In this document: piece by piece, positions 47,980 through 58,954 of the stretch | How the letters are laid out: each line of letters opens with the position of its first letter | How positions within the stretch are numbered: position 1 is the first letter of the stretch | From: Gigantopelta aegis | Taxonomy: Eukaryota; Mollusca; Gastropoda; Neomphalida; Peltospiridae | DNA: 64,000 bases | Reading direction: 5' to 3' | Assembly (NCBI RefSeq): GCF_016097555.1 | Contig: NC_054702.1 | Location: 68,944,195-69,008,194 of the forward strand | Position numbers and translations under genes: made by a program | The notes under the pieces: model-generated | What the model was told of the DNA's origin: nothing | The model's database searches: none | Seen by the model: the letters and a program-made list of their open reading frames with translations, nothing else

Positions 47980-48187
47980 GAAAAAAAAATGGCATTATTT
48001 TTGTCGTGAACATATAGATTTTTTTTTCTTTTTCAAGATGGATTTTTTTCCTTATTGTTAAAAATAAAATGTACTTTGTGAACTGAACACAGATTAAAAG
48101 TAAATATTAAAACAGTAATTGCATCATTATTATTAAGTATCTGAATCTCTGCTCCATCGGGCATGATTGAAAATACATGTAAATTAC

Positions 48188-48253
48188 CTGCATTTGACAT
48201 CGCCAGACTGACCAGTCTCAGTCTCAGCTTCTGAGATTTTGGGTCAGGTCTTT
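48188..48253 (-). other. Exon-like segment, minus strand
   Basis: 66 nt bounded on the minus strand by a good acceptor (GCTTTATTTTTTAG) and donor GTAATTT, open for 21 codons (RPDPKSQKLRLRLVSLAMSN, then A), with phase 1 kept. It would be antisense to the 47300 gene. Not matched to a gene; it could be an exon of a gene nested on the other strand, or chance. Confidence 0.25.
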
Positions 48254-48305
48254 CTAAAAAATAAAGCTCAAAATGTATTGCAGACACTGCATGCTTTTTA
48301 GGTAT

Positions 48306-48493
48306 AATATCCGCCTGGTCACCTCCATTATTTTTAGTTAGGGTTGAGGGTGAGGGTTAGGGTGAGGGTTAGGGTTAGGGTTAGGGTTGGGGTTATGGCT
48401 GGGGTTAGGGCTAGGGTTATGGCTGGGGTTAGGGCTAGGGTTGGAGTTAAGGTTAGGGTTAGGGTTAGGGGAAGGGGGGACCGGGCGGATATT
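48306..48493. repeat. TTAGGG-like array bounded by inverted repeats
   Basis: About 130 bp of TTAGGG, GTTAGGG and variants (TGAGGG, TTGGGG, TATGGCTGGGG, TAGGGCTAGGG) at about 48338-48470. The array is framed by AATATCCGCCTGGTC at 48306-48320 and its inverse GACCGGGCGGATATT at 48479-48493 (14 of 15 matching). This looks like a small mobile element carrying a telomere-type satellite rather than a chromosome end, because unique sequence continues on both sides. Confidence 0.8.
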
Positions 48494-50203
48494 TTTCCGC
48501 TTTTTAAAATTAATTTTGAAGTCATCAGCTTTTTGGAATGGACTGTATACAGCATAAGTATCTAGTAGACCTACCTTTTGATATTAGACATGATTCCATG
48601 AATGTATATCTAGTCCCTTATCTATCTAGGAGGACAGCCACTCCTGAGGAATTAATTTACTGGATTGCATTGCCACAAAGAGGACAGCCAGCCAGACTAG
48701 TTTACTAAGGCAGAGTTCTACAATACAAGTGAAGCTGCATACCTTGGCTGTTCTAGCATTTTGTTTTCATCCCTGTATTAAAAATGAGATTTAATCTATA
48801 TAATTCAATGTTAATTTGTAAAGAAACTTTTTGTTATTTATATTGGATTCCTTTTTCAAAAAGAAAGAAAGAAGTTATTTGAGTTGGTATGGGTTAAAAA
48901 CTTAATAATATTTTTTATATGAAGTTTAACTATATTCATTATGAAGTTAAATGGCAATTCATCGGTTTCCTTTAATATGATGTAAATGGTCTGATTATAA
49001 CTAAATGGAAAGTACAGACGGACATGGCCGATGTGTTCCAATAGGACCTACGAATGCATTTACGTGGCTGAGGTTTTCCAAATACAAAATCAAAATCGGC
49101 CATGGCATTTCAAATGGTTTTAGACTGTTCGATAGACTGGAGAAGTGGTCGCTATTATGTCCTATATATGGGTTTGGTTGCGCAGATACTAATACGAAAC
49201 CAGTTGAAAATAATAAATAAAAAATAACTTTCCAGTCTCTTACAAACATTAGTTATTTGTATTTTGATGCATAATACAATACACAAACATTTTCAGTCAC
49301 CAGGCCCAATGCTATTTTGACTCGCCATTGGCACACCCTGATTTCGTGAGTACCATTGTTCTGTTCACGTATCAGTTATGCAACTTTAAAATCATGTGAA
49401 CTTCCAATTGTTGACTTGGTGAACAGTTAATTTCTAAAATTAAAAGTACCCTATTGAAAGTCAAATTGAAAATAATATATATTTTTTTGACTACATTTGA
49501 ACCACCAATGTAGCAAAGAACCATAGTTAGTATGTTACAATTAGTTAGGTCTAACTCATCGATTACTAGAACTATATTCACATAACCGAACAATCGGTTA
49601 CCTAAGTAAAACTCACATGAACGGACTTTCAGTTACCTAAAATTTTGAAATATTGTCCTCTACATATTCTTTAATCATAAGTTTCATATGCCATGTTTTG
49701 ATATTTGTTGGCATTTATTTTTAATAGTTTAGGGGTTATGGTGACGTTTCCTCTTTATACATGTATCAATATAATAAAAAAAATTGGGGGGGGGGGGGAT
49801 ATAACTGGCATATATTTCAAGAAATTTTAACTAATTGTTCCACCAGTTTACATAATGGAATTGATACAATAAATATGTTGGGGTTTGGTATTTTTTGTCA
49901 TGTTGTACAAAAAACTAAAATGTTATTAAATAGTTATTAGAGGTAAAATTAGTGATTTGTAGGGTCTAATTTCCCAGTGAACACAACAATAGGTACACAG
50001 TGCTTACAATTCAAACCAATTATAACTGATGACTGATGATGAAATTTCAACACATTCCCAACACTAGTAAAATAAATTTAGACATGTAGACTACTTTTTT
50101 CATTGCTGGGTTTTTTTTCTTCACATTTTGTATGTGGGAGGAAGCTAGTGTCTTCACCTATGCTTTCTTGTCAAATTAGATAGATAATACCCAAACTAAT
50201 TAA

Positions 50204-50594
50204 AGGGACATTCCTGAGTTTGCTGCATTGTAAGATGTTTCCGACTAATAAAATATTTCTATGATTAAACTTACATATTAAATATAGGTTCTTGTTTAGA
50301 ATATCAGTGTCTGTATATTGAATGTGTTTCTGGTCGTCGTAATATTTGTAAGAAGCCCAAACTGGATTTTGTCTTCAAATAATTTCGTACGTATGAAAAA
50401 ACTATATTTTAGGAAATAAGAGGAAATTTAACCTAGTATAAATATTAAAACGATCAGAAACATGTTTAATATAAAGCCACTAATATTTTATGCAGAAAAA
50501 TATATTTGAAATGTAATTGCATTCGATGATTCGTTAAAAAGTCTCTGTTAGTCGATAATGTCTTAAAAAGTTCAGCAAACTCAGGAATGTCCCT
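50204..50594. mobile_element. TTAA-flanked MITE (AGGGACATTCCTGAG)
   Basis: 391 bp, TTAA at 50200-50203 and 50595-50598. Both ends read inward AGGGACATTCCTGAGTTTGC and continue CTG, a perfect inverted repeat of over 20 bp. Non-coding. TTAA duplication and AGGRACAT ends are shared with the 24634 THAP element. Confidence 0.9.
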
Positions 50595-51127
50595 TTAAGA
50601 AGCAGTACACATAAGTATATCAAATGCACAGTGTGAGCTATCCTGTATATGCAGTGATACTGCACTTAAAAGTTATATTTATATGAATTGTATACAATGT
50701 AATGTGTAAAAGGAGTTGGCAGACAAATAAGGTTTCTAGGAAGTACTGCTGTATTTGTGTACACATTCATCCAGGCCGATTACCAACTTTTAGAAATCAA
50801 CTATGGGTGGTTGGTTGACTTTGTTGTTGTGGTGGGTACTGTATCTAAAGAAAAATGTTTCTTTCTAAGATGCTGAACTGAATCTATAACTTAATTTGAA
50901 ATAAACAGGGCTTCTAGAATTTTTTTTTAAATCCACTAGCCATGGGATCAATGATTTAAAAAATTTAGTATCCACGATTAAAAATCCACTAGCCCTACTT
51001 TACTAGTTAATCCAATTTTGCTAAATAATAGTAATAATCAGATATGTCACCTAAAGAGGGAGATGTAGCTTAAAAACACTAACTTTGTGTTGGGGTCAGG
51101 ATGTTCATATTTACAAAATAGACTTAA

Positions 51128-51458
51128 AGGCGCAGACCGTAGTTTTAACCCGTAAAAAATGTTCACTAAGTATAGTTAATTTACAAACCTGTAACTCATT
51201 TGGATAAAGTTACAATAGAGTGAAAGAAGAGTCTGTAACATTAAAACAGAAAATATCCTTAAAAATAGACTAGAACTCGAATCAATATTACAAATGCAAT
51301 TTTTGGTACTACAAACACCAGGATGACCAGCAACACTTCGGTTCTACGGACATGGATAATCTGAAGAATAAAATAAAGTGATGTTTGATTTCAGTGATTA
51401 TAAACAGCTCTAATGGTGAAAAATATGTTGTAGTGTTTAAAACTAGGGTATTTTCCTT
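51128..51458. mobile_element. TTAA-flanked MITE (CCCTAGTTTT family), nested
   Basis: 331 bp, TTAA at 51124-51127 and 51459-51462. The left part has AGGCGCAGACCGTAGTTTTA, the right TTTAAAACTAGGG. Longer relative of 715-897. Carries GACCAGCAACACTTCGG and ATGGATAATCTGAAGAATAA, blocks also seen in 715-897 and 9385-9692. Confidence 0.8.
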
Positions 51459-51498
51459 TTAACTGCAACATTTGACCAAAAACAATTCACTAGCCATC

Positions 51499-51757
51499 TG
51501 GCATGGTAATAGTAGTTATTTACTAGCCCAACAGTGAATATCACTAGCCATGAGAGTGGGGCTACCATAATCCAGAAGCCCTGTCTGGCATGGCAATAGT
51601 AGTTATTTACTAGCCCAACAGTGAATATCACTAGCCATGAGAGTGGGGCTACCATAATCCAGAAGCCCTGTCTGGCATGGCAATAGTAGTTATTTACTAG
51701 CCCAACATTGAATATCACTAGCCATGAGAGTGGGGCTACCATAATCCAGAAGCCCTG
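51499..51757. repeat. 87-bp tandem repeat, 3 copies
   Basis: Units starting CTGGCATGGCAATAGTAGTT at about 51499, 51586 and 51673, almost identical. Because 87 is a multiple of three, the minus strand shows a repeated GFWIMVAPLSWLVIF frame, which I regard as incidental. Confidence 0.95.
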
Positions 51758-51796
51758 CGTAAACAAAAACAAAATTGGTATATTTCACAAGCACAA

Positions 51797-52374
51797 GGGC
51801 AGGACATAGCCTAGTGGTAATGTGTCAGTGTAGGATCGATCCCTGTCAGTAGGCCTAATGCCATTGGCAATGGGCTATTTCTTGTTCCAGCCAATGCACT
51901 AGGACTGGTATATCAATGGCTGTGGTATGTGCTATCTTGCTAACTTTGTAGTGTTTTTATCCTGTCTGTGGGATGGTGCATATAAAAACTATCTTGCTCT
52001 TAATGCAAAAATGTTGTAGATTTCCTCTAAGACTTTAAGTCAGAATTACCAAATGTTTTACATCCAATAGCCTCGGTGGCATTGTGGTTAAGCCATTGGA
52101 CAAAAATAAGGCTGGTAGGTATAGGGTTCACAGCATGGTACCAGCTCCCACCCAGAGCAAGTTTTAAGGCCACTACACCCTCTTCTCTCTCACTGACCAC
52201 TAACAATTAACAACAGTTGAACTAACCCACTGTCCTGGACAGACAGCTCAGATAGCTGAGGTGTGTGCCCTGGACAGCATGCTTGAACCTTAATTGGATA
52301 TAAGCACGGAAATAAGTTGAAATGAAATGAAATAGCCGATGATTAATAAATCTAGTGGTGTCGCTAAACAAAAC
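51797..52374 (+). mobile_element. SINE-A split by a SINE-C insertion
   Basis: Head GGGCAGGACATAGCCTAGTG, body and 3' part as in the family, interrupted at 52072 and resuming at 52331 with AATAGCCGATGATTAATAAA and the end GTCGCTAAACAAAAC. It also holds a local insertion near 51939-51960. Confidence 0.9.
52073..52330 (+). mobile_element. SINE-C, complete, inserted in SINE-A
   Basis: Begins TCGGTGGCATTGTGGTTAAG (A-box-like TGGCATTGTGG), B-box-like GGTATAGGGTTCACAGC, CTCCCACCCAGAGC, CTGTCCTGGACAGACAGCTC and the end AAGCACGGAAATAAGTTGAA followed by ATGAA repeats. Flanked by AATAGCC at 52066-52072 and 52331-52337, a clean 7-bp target duplication within SINE-A. Confidence 0.9.
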
Positions 52375-53099
52375 TTTAACCTTACAGGCACAATTTTCAG
52401 TTACAGGTGTTAGAAACCTTTTAATCTGCCAGGTTTCATACATAATAATTAGCATTTTGTTGGGGGGGGGGGGGGGGGGTGGTCACCTTTGAGATGGTGA
52501 TATAATTATACTACTATTCATGAACTGCAATGCAATTTTGAAATTTCTAAAGAGCTTTACCTGCAGTCCTCTAAATATTGATATTAGGATATCTGTCATT
52601 TTCACATTATAACACATACGTGTATTCTGAACCCAGTCTCTTAACCATCAAACACTCTGAATGTAGTGAGAACATAAAATCTTTGTGTCGGATTACTACC
52701 TGGTTATTTTAAGATTAAACCTAATTGCTGTGGTTAATCCCTCTGTTAACCGCCAGATGACAGGTATCATTGTAACCTGAAGGAGGAAACAAGGGGAGGA
52801 GAGAGGTAGAACAAAGAACAAGCTTAAACATTCATCTCTTTGATGTTTAGTGTCCCACTGTGTTTAACACTTTGGCGTGAATCGGGGGATGCTAGGATAA
52901 TAATCGATTCCTGTCTTACCTGAGGATAATTTACATATTTATGTTTCAGTAACTGTCATCAAAGGCAATTACATCCAATCCCGAGCATACATGTAGTTTT
53001 ATGTATGTATGTACACATGTACTGGGTGAAGTTTAGTTACTGGTCATGCTGATAACCTAATAGGTTGGATGTGTTATAGTTTCATAATGGTGTTTGCAG

Positions 53100-54890
53100 G
53101 TTTGTAACTTTGTTTCACGTTTCCACAGTAGGTGATAAACTGTATAGATAATCCATGTTATGATATAACTTTGTTTCACGTTTCCACAGTAGGTGATAAA
53201 CTATATAGATAATCCACATTATGATATAACTTTGTTTCACGTTTCCACAGTAGGTGATAAACTGTATAGATAATCCACATTATGATATAACTTTGTTTCA
53301 CGTTTCCACAGTAGGTGATAAACTGTATAGATAATCCACGTTATGATATAACTTTGTTTCACGTTTCCACAGTAGGTGATAAACTATATAGATAATCCAC
53401 ATTATGATATAACTTTGTTTCACGTTTCCACAGTAGGTGATAAACTATATAGATAATCCACATTATGATATAACTTTGTTTCACGTTTCCACAGTAGGTG
53501 ATAAACTATATAGATAATCCACATTATGATATAACTTTGTTTCACGTTTCCACAGTAGGTGATAAACTATATAGATAATCCACGTTATGATATAACTTTG
53601 TTTCACGTTTCCACAGTAGGTGATAAACTGTATAGATAATCCACGTTATGATATAACTTTGTTTCACGTTTCCACAGTAGGTGATAAACTGTATAGATAA
53701 TCCACGTTATGATATAACTTTGTTTCACGTTTCCACAGTAGGTGATAAACTGTATAGATAATCCACGTTATGATATAACTTTGTTTCACGTTTCCACAGT
53801 AGGTGATAAACTGTATAGATAATCCACGTTATGATATAACTTTGTTTCACGTTTCCACAGTAGGTGATAAACTGTATAGATAATCCACGTTATGATATAA
53901 CTTTGTTTCACGTTTCCACAGTAGGTGATAAACTGTATAGATAATCCACGTTATGATATAACTTTGTTTCACGTTTCCACAGTAGGTGATAAACTGTATA
54001 GATAATCCACGTTATGATATAACTTTGTTTCACGTTTCCACAGTAGGTGATAAACTGTATAGATAATCCACGTTATGATATAACTTTGTTTCACGTTTCC
54101 ACAGTAGGTGATAAACTGTATAGATAATCCACGTTATGATATAACTTTGTTTCACGTTTCCACAGTAGGTGATAAACTGTATAGATAATCCACGTTATGA
54201 TATAACTTTGTTTCACGTTTCCACAGTAGGTGATAAACTGTATAGATAATCCACATTATGATATAACTTTGTTTCACGTTTCCACAGTAGGTGATAAACT
54301 GTATAGATAATCCACGTTATGATATAACTTTGTTTCACGTTTCCACAGTAGGTGATAAACTGTATAGATAATCCACGTTATGATATAACTTTGTTTCACG
54401 TTTCCACAGTAGGTGATAAACTGTATAGATAATCCACGTTATGATATAACTTTGTTTCACGTTTCCACAGTAGGTGATAAACTGTATAGATAATCCACGT
54501 TATGATATAACTTTGTTTCACGTTTCCACAGTAGGTGATAAACTGTATAGATAATCCACGTTATGATATAACTTTGTTTCACGTTTCCACAGTAGGTGAT
54601 AAACTGTATAGATAATCCACGTTATGATATAACTTTGTTTCACGTTTCCACAGTAGGTGATAAACTGTATAGATAATCCACGTTATGATATAACTTTGTT
54701 TCACGTTTCCACAGTAGGTGATAAACTGTATAGATAATCCACGTTATGATATAACTTTGTTTCACGTTTCCACAGTAGGTGATAAACTGTATAGATAATC
54801 CATGTTATGATATAACATTGTTTCACGTTTCCACAGTAGGTGATAAACTGTATAGATAATCCACATTATGATATAACTTTGTTTCCCTTT
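53100..54890. repeat. 61-bp satellite-like tandem array, about 29 copies
   Basis: Head-to-tail units containing ATGATATAACTTTGTTTCAC, GTTTCCACAGTAGGTGATAA and CTGTATAGATAATCCAC. The period is exactly 61 bp (unit starts at 53161, 53222, 53283 and so on). Two variable sites split units into types: CTATAT/CACATT in several left-hand units and CTGTAT/CACGTT in most others. The first and last units differ most, as expected when arrays homogenise from the centre. Confidence 0.97.
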
Positions 54891-54945
54891 TATAACTTTG
54901 TTTCCCTTTTATAACTTTGTTTCCCTTTTATAACTTTGTTATAAA
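54874..54945. repeat. 19-bp secondary tandem repeat at the array edge
   Basis: Four units of TTTCCCTTTTATAACTTTG. TATAACTTTGTTTC is the start of the 61-bp monomer, so this shorter repeat grew from a truncated last monomer. Confidence 0.9.
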
Positions 54946-55204
54946 ATGTAGATAATTCTTATAACTTTGTTTCATTCTTCAACTTGGTTTTAATCAGTAT
55001 AATAAAATATTAATTATTTATGTTATGTCACATCATAATTCCTGTAAAGTTCTGCATTTTGCCTTTCTGCAGTAAACAATCGTCTTAAGTATGACAGTGT
55101 TATGTATGACAGTATGATAGATCTATTTTACACAATTATGATATACCTGTACATATATCTGCATGATGTTGTGGAACCAATGTGTTTTTATTATTTTTCA
55201 TCAG

Positions 55205-55228
55205 CATTTAAAACGAAAAAGAAAAAAG
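55205..55228 (+). other. Possible 24-nt microexon
   Basis: Acceptor TTTTTCATCAG, 24 open bases, donor GTGTAA. Phase 1 is kept on both sides, matching the phase of the 47300 exon, and would add AFKTKKKK. Weak: lysine-rich simple sequence may be chance. Confidence 0.2.
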
Positions 55229-55308
55229 GTGTAAATAAAATATACAAAAACAGGTATATTGCATGAACATGAATAAGTTTTAAAAAGGGTATTTCTTGGA
55301 AAATGTGA

Positions 55309-55640
55309 TTTAGGATCGATCCCTTTTGGTGGGTCCATTGGGCTATATCCAGCCAGTTCACCATAACTGGTATATCAAAGGCTGTGGTATCTGCTATATC
55401 CTGTCTGTGGGATGGTGCATATAAAAAAAATCCTTTGCTACTAATGGGGAAAAAGTGTAATGGATTTCCTCTAAGAATATGCTATCTTGTCTGTGGGATG
55501 GTGCAAGTACATATAAAAGATCCCTTGGTACTAATGGAAAAAATGTAGCGGGTTTCCTCTCTAAGATTACATATAAAATTTACCAAATGCTAACATCCAG
55601 TAGCCGATAATTAATAAATCAATGTGCTCTTGTGGTGTCT
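55309..55640 (+). mobile_element. SINE-A with internal duplication
   Basis: Starts at the B-box region (TTTAGGATCGATCCC). The core GTGGGATGGTGC...ATATAAAA...TACTAATGG occurs twice (about 55408-55450 and 55493-55540), then CTAACATCCAGTAGCCGATA and an altered tail GTGTCTTGAAAA. Confidence 0.8.
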
Positions 55641-56792
55641 TGAAAAATGGCAGTAGTGTTACTTGTTAGACCTACATGACATGTTAAATGTTACCTGTGC
55701 AAATATCTACATTGGCTGGATTGTTCTAATCTTCACAAAAGGTTTTTCTCTCTCTCTCTTTTTCCCTTTTTAAAACAAAAATGTACGTGTATTATATATA
55801 TGGTTGATATGATAATGGTATGGTATGACATGTATGGATTTTTTTTTTAATTTAATATATACTTAAAATGGAGAACAAAAGATAAATATCACTTAGAAAT
55901 TGATCAAGATGCATGTCTGTTTGAGAAGATCAAAGGTATTAGAATAATTAATTCATTGTCTCGCCTTTGGCAATGTAGTGTTTTTATTCCTGTTTTTATT
56001 TCCAAATAACTGCTCAGAAAGGTAAATTGAATGGCCTGAAGGGTTCCATTATCGCAACAAGTAATATGTAATGTAAACTTTCTTCCAGTGAAAGAAAGCA
56101 AATCTTGTTGATAATTGTACTTATGTCTAGTATATATACATTGTAGATTTTATGTTGTACTGAACAACAAGCAACGAACAAAAGTGACATACATAGATAT
56201 ACTCCAAACGACTGTATAGTTGAACAGTTATAAAATGATACTTCAGTCTAATGTGATATGCATGGATAAATGTGCATGTACAACAAAAACGAAAAATGAG
56301 CTGTTTACAGTTTAGTGCCAATTAAACTACATGTATTCAGTACTGGGAGTGATAATATGCATAAGTACTACCATTGTAATGACAAGTCTACACCGGTATA
56401 TGTACATTGTGTACGGTGTATACATACATATAGGTGGTCCTTGCTAATACAAACATTTATACTACAGTTTAATACAAGCACAGACATGCATCATTTTGTA
56501 AAAATAACCTCTAGTCATGGTTTACAATTTGTTTATGACCATGTAGTAGAGCGGCTAGTGGCAGTATTTTGCATTGAATGTGCATTTTATACATCAATAC
56601 AAGCATGTATGCAAGCTACTAAGATGGGTGACCTAACCAGGAAATAAAGTTAGCCACTGAAAAATTCATGATGTCCACCATTTTCCAAGATGGCTACCTC
56701 TTCCAAAGTACCAACATTTTTAATTTTTGCTCAGTGTTAGAACACTTTTGCTACTTATATTCAAGGATCGTGGTTATTATCCACCAAATAAG

Positions 56793-56909
56793 GAGCGGGA
56801 AGAACGCTTGCTGGAGTGTTTGCATCGTAGATTGATCCATGTGCTTTTTATCTTCCCAACCGGTGCTCCACAACTAGGATATTAAAGACTGGTATGTGCT
56901 GTCCTGCCT
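56793..56909 (+). mobile_element. Strongly decayed SINE-A/B fragment
   Basis: GAGCGGGAAGAACGCTTGCT, GATTGATCCATGTGC, CAACCGGTGCTCCACAACTA and GGTATGTGCTGTCCTGCCTG follow the family order with many changes. Confidence 0.5.
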
Positions 56910-57399
56910 GTAGACCCCACCCCACCTCTCTAAAGTCCATTGTTTATTAGAAGAATACAGTAAATGTAGTGTCTAAACTGCCAAACAAAATAATTTGAAA
57001 CTTTTAATTTTAAAAATATGTTTGTTTCAAGGTGCTCTACCTTTACTCATTAAATTATATCCTGGAGTAAATTAATTGGTTGTTTTTTGTGGGGTTTTTT
57101 TTTCAAAGTTTATTATCCCCAGAAAAGAAATATGATAATGCCAGGGTTGGGTATCCTGGTATCACTGCTTTGTATTAATGTTATAGTATACACTATACAA
57201 GGATACAAATAATATGTTATGATAGTAATAAACATGTTACCACAAAAAGGAAAGACGAAATAATAGAAGGAAGTAAAATAAACAAATAGAAAAAAAAAAA
57301 AATGCCTAGCGTTGTTGTCGGCTGATAGGTTTCTCAACAGTGTACTTTACATTCAGTTGGCTTTGTCATAATATATCACCATATTTTTGGAAGATAGCA

Positions 57400-58095
57400 A
57401 GTACTAACTATCTATATGGCCAATATATCCAGAACATTGGGCAAAATTTTCAAGCATTTTAATAGTTCAGATAACGTTCTTTCTATCTTCTTTCTTTCTA
57501 ACGCTCTATCTAAAGTAAAGTTTGTATCGTCTGCGTATTGAAATATGGTGTACATTTGATTATTCATGTGTATGTCTTTAATATGTTCATTTCGTTTTAC
57601 CGCAAGAGACAATAATTTGACACATAAGGAACAAATAAGGAGAAATAGGGTCACCCTGTCTACATCCTGTTCACATTTGAAGACAAATAACCAAAATTAA
57701 TATTTGCACTACAGATATCTTTGAAAAATAAGTTTATCATTTACAGAAAGACTGTCCAAAAAAGCTTAAAGTGATTTATCAGTGAACTCCCACTCTACTG
57801 TATCAAAGGCCATGTCAGTAACAGACCCGTGATATTATTTGTTTTACTGTAGCTCATAATATAAAGAATAGAGTATTTTCACCAATAAATTGACCTTTTA
57901 AAAAACCTGTTTGTGATTCATTGATTATATTTGGTAAGATTGTTTTCATTCTTTGAGCAATAACTCCAGATGCAACTTTATAATCTACATTTAATAAAGT
58001 AATGGGTCTCCAGTTTTTGATTAACCTCCTGTCTCTAGCCTCTTTTAAAATGCAGGTTATAATACCTTGCCTCTGAAAATCGTTCTATCATTTCC
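57400..58095 (-). mobile_element. LINE reverse-transcriptase fragment (L1/Tx1-like)
   Basis: Minus-strand translation gives successive conserved RT blocks: FQRQGIITCILK and RLIKNWRPITLLNVDYKVAS (58075-57950), NESQTGF (about 57900), DMAFDTVEWEF (about 57820-57780), LFLICSLCVKLLSLAVKRNE (57650-57590) and QYADDTNFTLD, the YADD active-site motif (about 57540-57500). The blocks are spread over several frames, so the copy is dead. NWRP with NVDYK is typical of L1/Tx1-type non-LTR elements. No endonuclease part is seen; a SINE-A lies directly at its upstream edge. Confidence 0.9.
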
Positions 58096-58103
58096 TCTGT
58101 ATA

Positions 58104-58406
58104 GTGGAGTGGCATTTAGCTCAGACAGCTGAGGTACTTGTGTTGCAGAATCGAACCACTTTGGTGGATCAATTCACCTAATTGGGTTTTGTCTCATTCC
58201 AACCAGTGCACCACCACTGGTCAAAGGCTGTAGTATGTGCTTTCCTGTCTGTGGGAAAATGCACATAAAAGATCCCTTTCTGCATTAGGAAAAATGTATC
58301 AGGTTTCCTCTGATGACGAGTCAGAATTATCAAATGTTTGACATCCAATAGCCAATGATTATTTAATCAATGTGCTTTAGTGGTGTTGTTAAACAAAACA
58401 AACAAA
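58104..58406 (+). mobile_element. SINE-A, diverged but near full length
   Basis: Head GTGGAGTGGCATTTAGCTCA is atypical, then AATTGGGTTTTGTCTCATTC, GTGCTTTCCTGTCTGTGGGA, ACATAAAAGATCCC, CAAATGTTTGACATCCAATA and the end GTTGTTAAACAAAACAAACA. Confidence 0.85.
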
Positions 58407-58408
58407 TA

Positions 58409-58510
58409 TATTCAAGTAAGATTCAAGCATACTGTCCTGGACACAGATTTCAGCCATCTGAACAGTAAGATAATGGTTAGTTGTTGAAGCAATTGTTGTT
58501 TGAGGGTCCT
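58409..58510 (-). mobile_element. SINE-C 3' fragment
   Basis: Minus strand: CTGTTCAGATGGCTGAAATC, TGTGTCCAGGACAGTATGC and TTGAATCTTACTTGAATATA, the 3' third of SINE-C. Confidence 0.65.
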
Positions 58511-58819
58511 GTGCATTCTTGTATTTCCTGAATGATATGTATCACTTTGATGCAATTTGTGTGCTAAACGGCATCATTCGGTGCAATTGGACTTGCCACA
58601 AATGCAACTCATTAAGAAACTGCATACGTTTCCGAAGGTATGTAATCAAACCTGTATCTGTTTCAACTATTTCAATTTTTTTTGCCACTGCATCTCACAG
58701 TAGATCTGATGCACAAGTTTGCTCTACCTGTGGAATCCTGTGGAATCCTAGCTTTACCTCACTGTGGTTTTACATAAATATATATAAATAATATTTTCAT
58801 ATACTTACCATTTGTGACA

Positions 58820-58905
58820 CCCAATAGCTGATGTGTATTTTTGTGCTGGGGTGTCATTAAACCATTCATTCATTCATTCATTCATTCATTCATTCATTCA
58901 TAGCT
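58820..58905 (+). mobile_element. SINE-E 3' end with CATT repeats
   Basis: CCAATAGCTGATGTGTATTT, TTGTGCTGGGGTGTCATTAA, ACCATTC then about nine ATTC units. Same 3' end as 46568-46624. Confidence 0.75.
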
Positions 58906-58954
58906 TTACTTAGCCCCTTTCAAGAAAATCAAAAAGGTCATTAATGGACTGCCA

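Larger units (their letters stand above)
50908..51757. mobile_element. GGGCTTCT-ended repeat with an 87-bp triplication
   Basis: The left end GGGCTTCTAGAATTTT and right end CCAGAAGCCC are inverted. The interior repeats AATCCACTAGCC-type motifs. The right part is a tandem array of an 87-bp unit (51499-51757), and a TTAA MITE (51128-51458) is inserted in the middle. Related AATCCACTAGCC sequence occurs near 30690. Superfamily unknown, possibly hAT-like. Confidence 0.6.

Noticed and set aside
48338-48470. True chromosome end
   Set aside because: Repeats are degenerate, only about 130 bp, and ordinary sequence continues on both sides.
48334-48565. RVRVRV and LTLTLT frames
   Set aside because: They come from the TTAGGG-like array.
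51443-51772. Repeat protein GFWIMVAPLSWLVIF
   Set aside because: Open only because an 87-bp tandem unit is divisible by three; it spans a transposon terminus.
53100-54890. CRISPR-like array
   Set aside because: Units are contiguous and all alike, with no unique spacers, in a eukaryotic genome.
58519-58791. Cysteine-rich 90-codon frame (CNWTCHKCNSLRNC)
   Set aside because: No acceptor before it, no known domain spacing, and it sits among decayed repeats.
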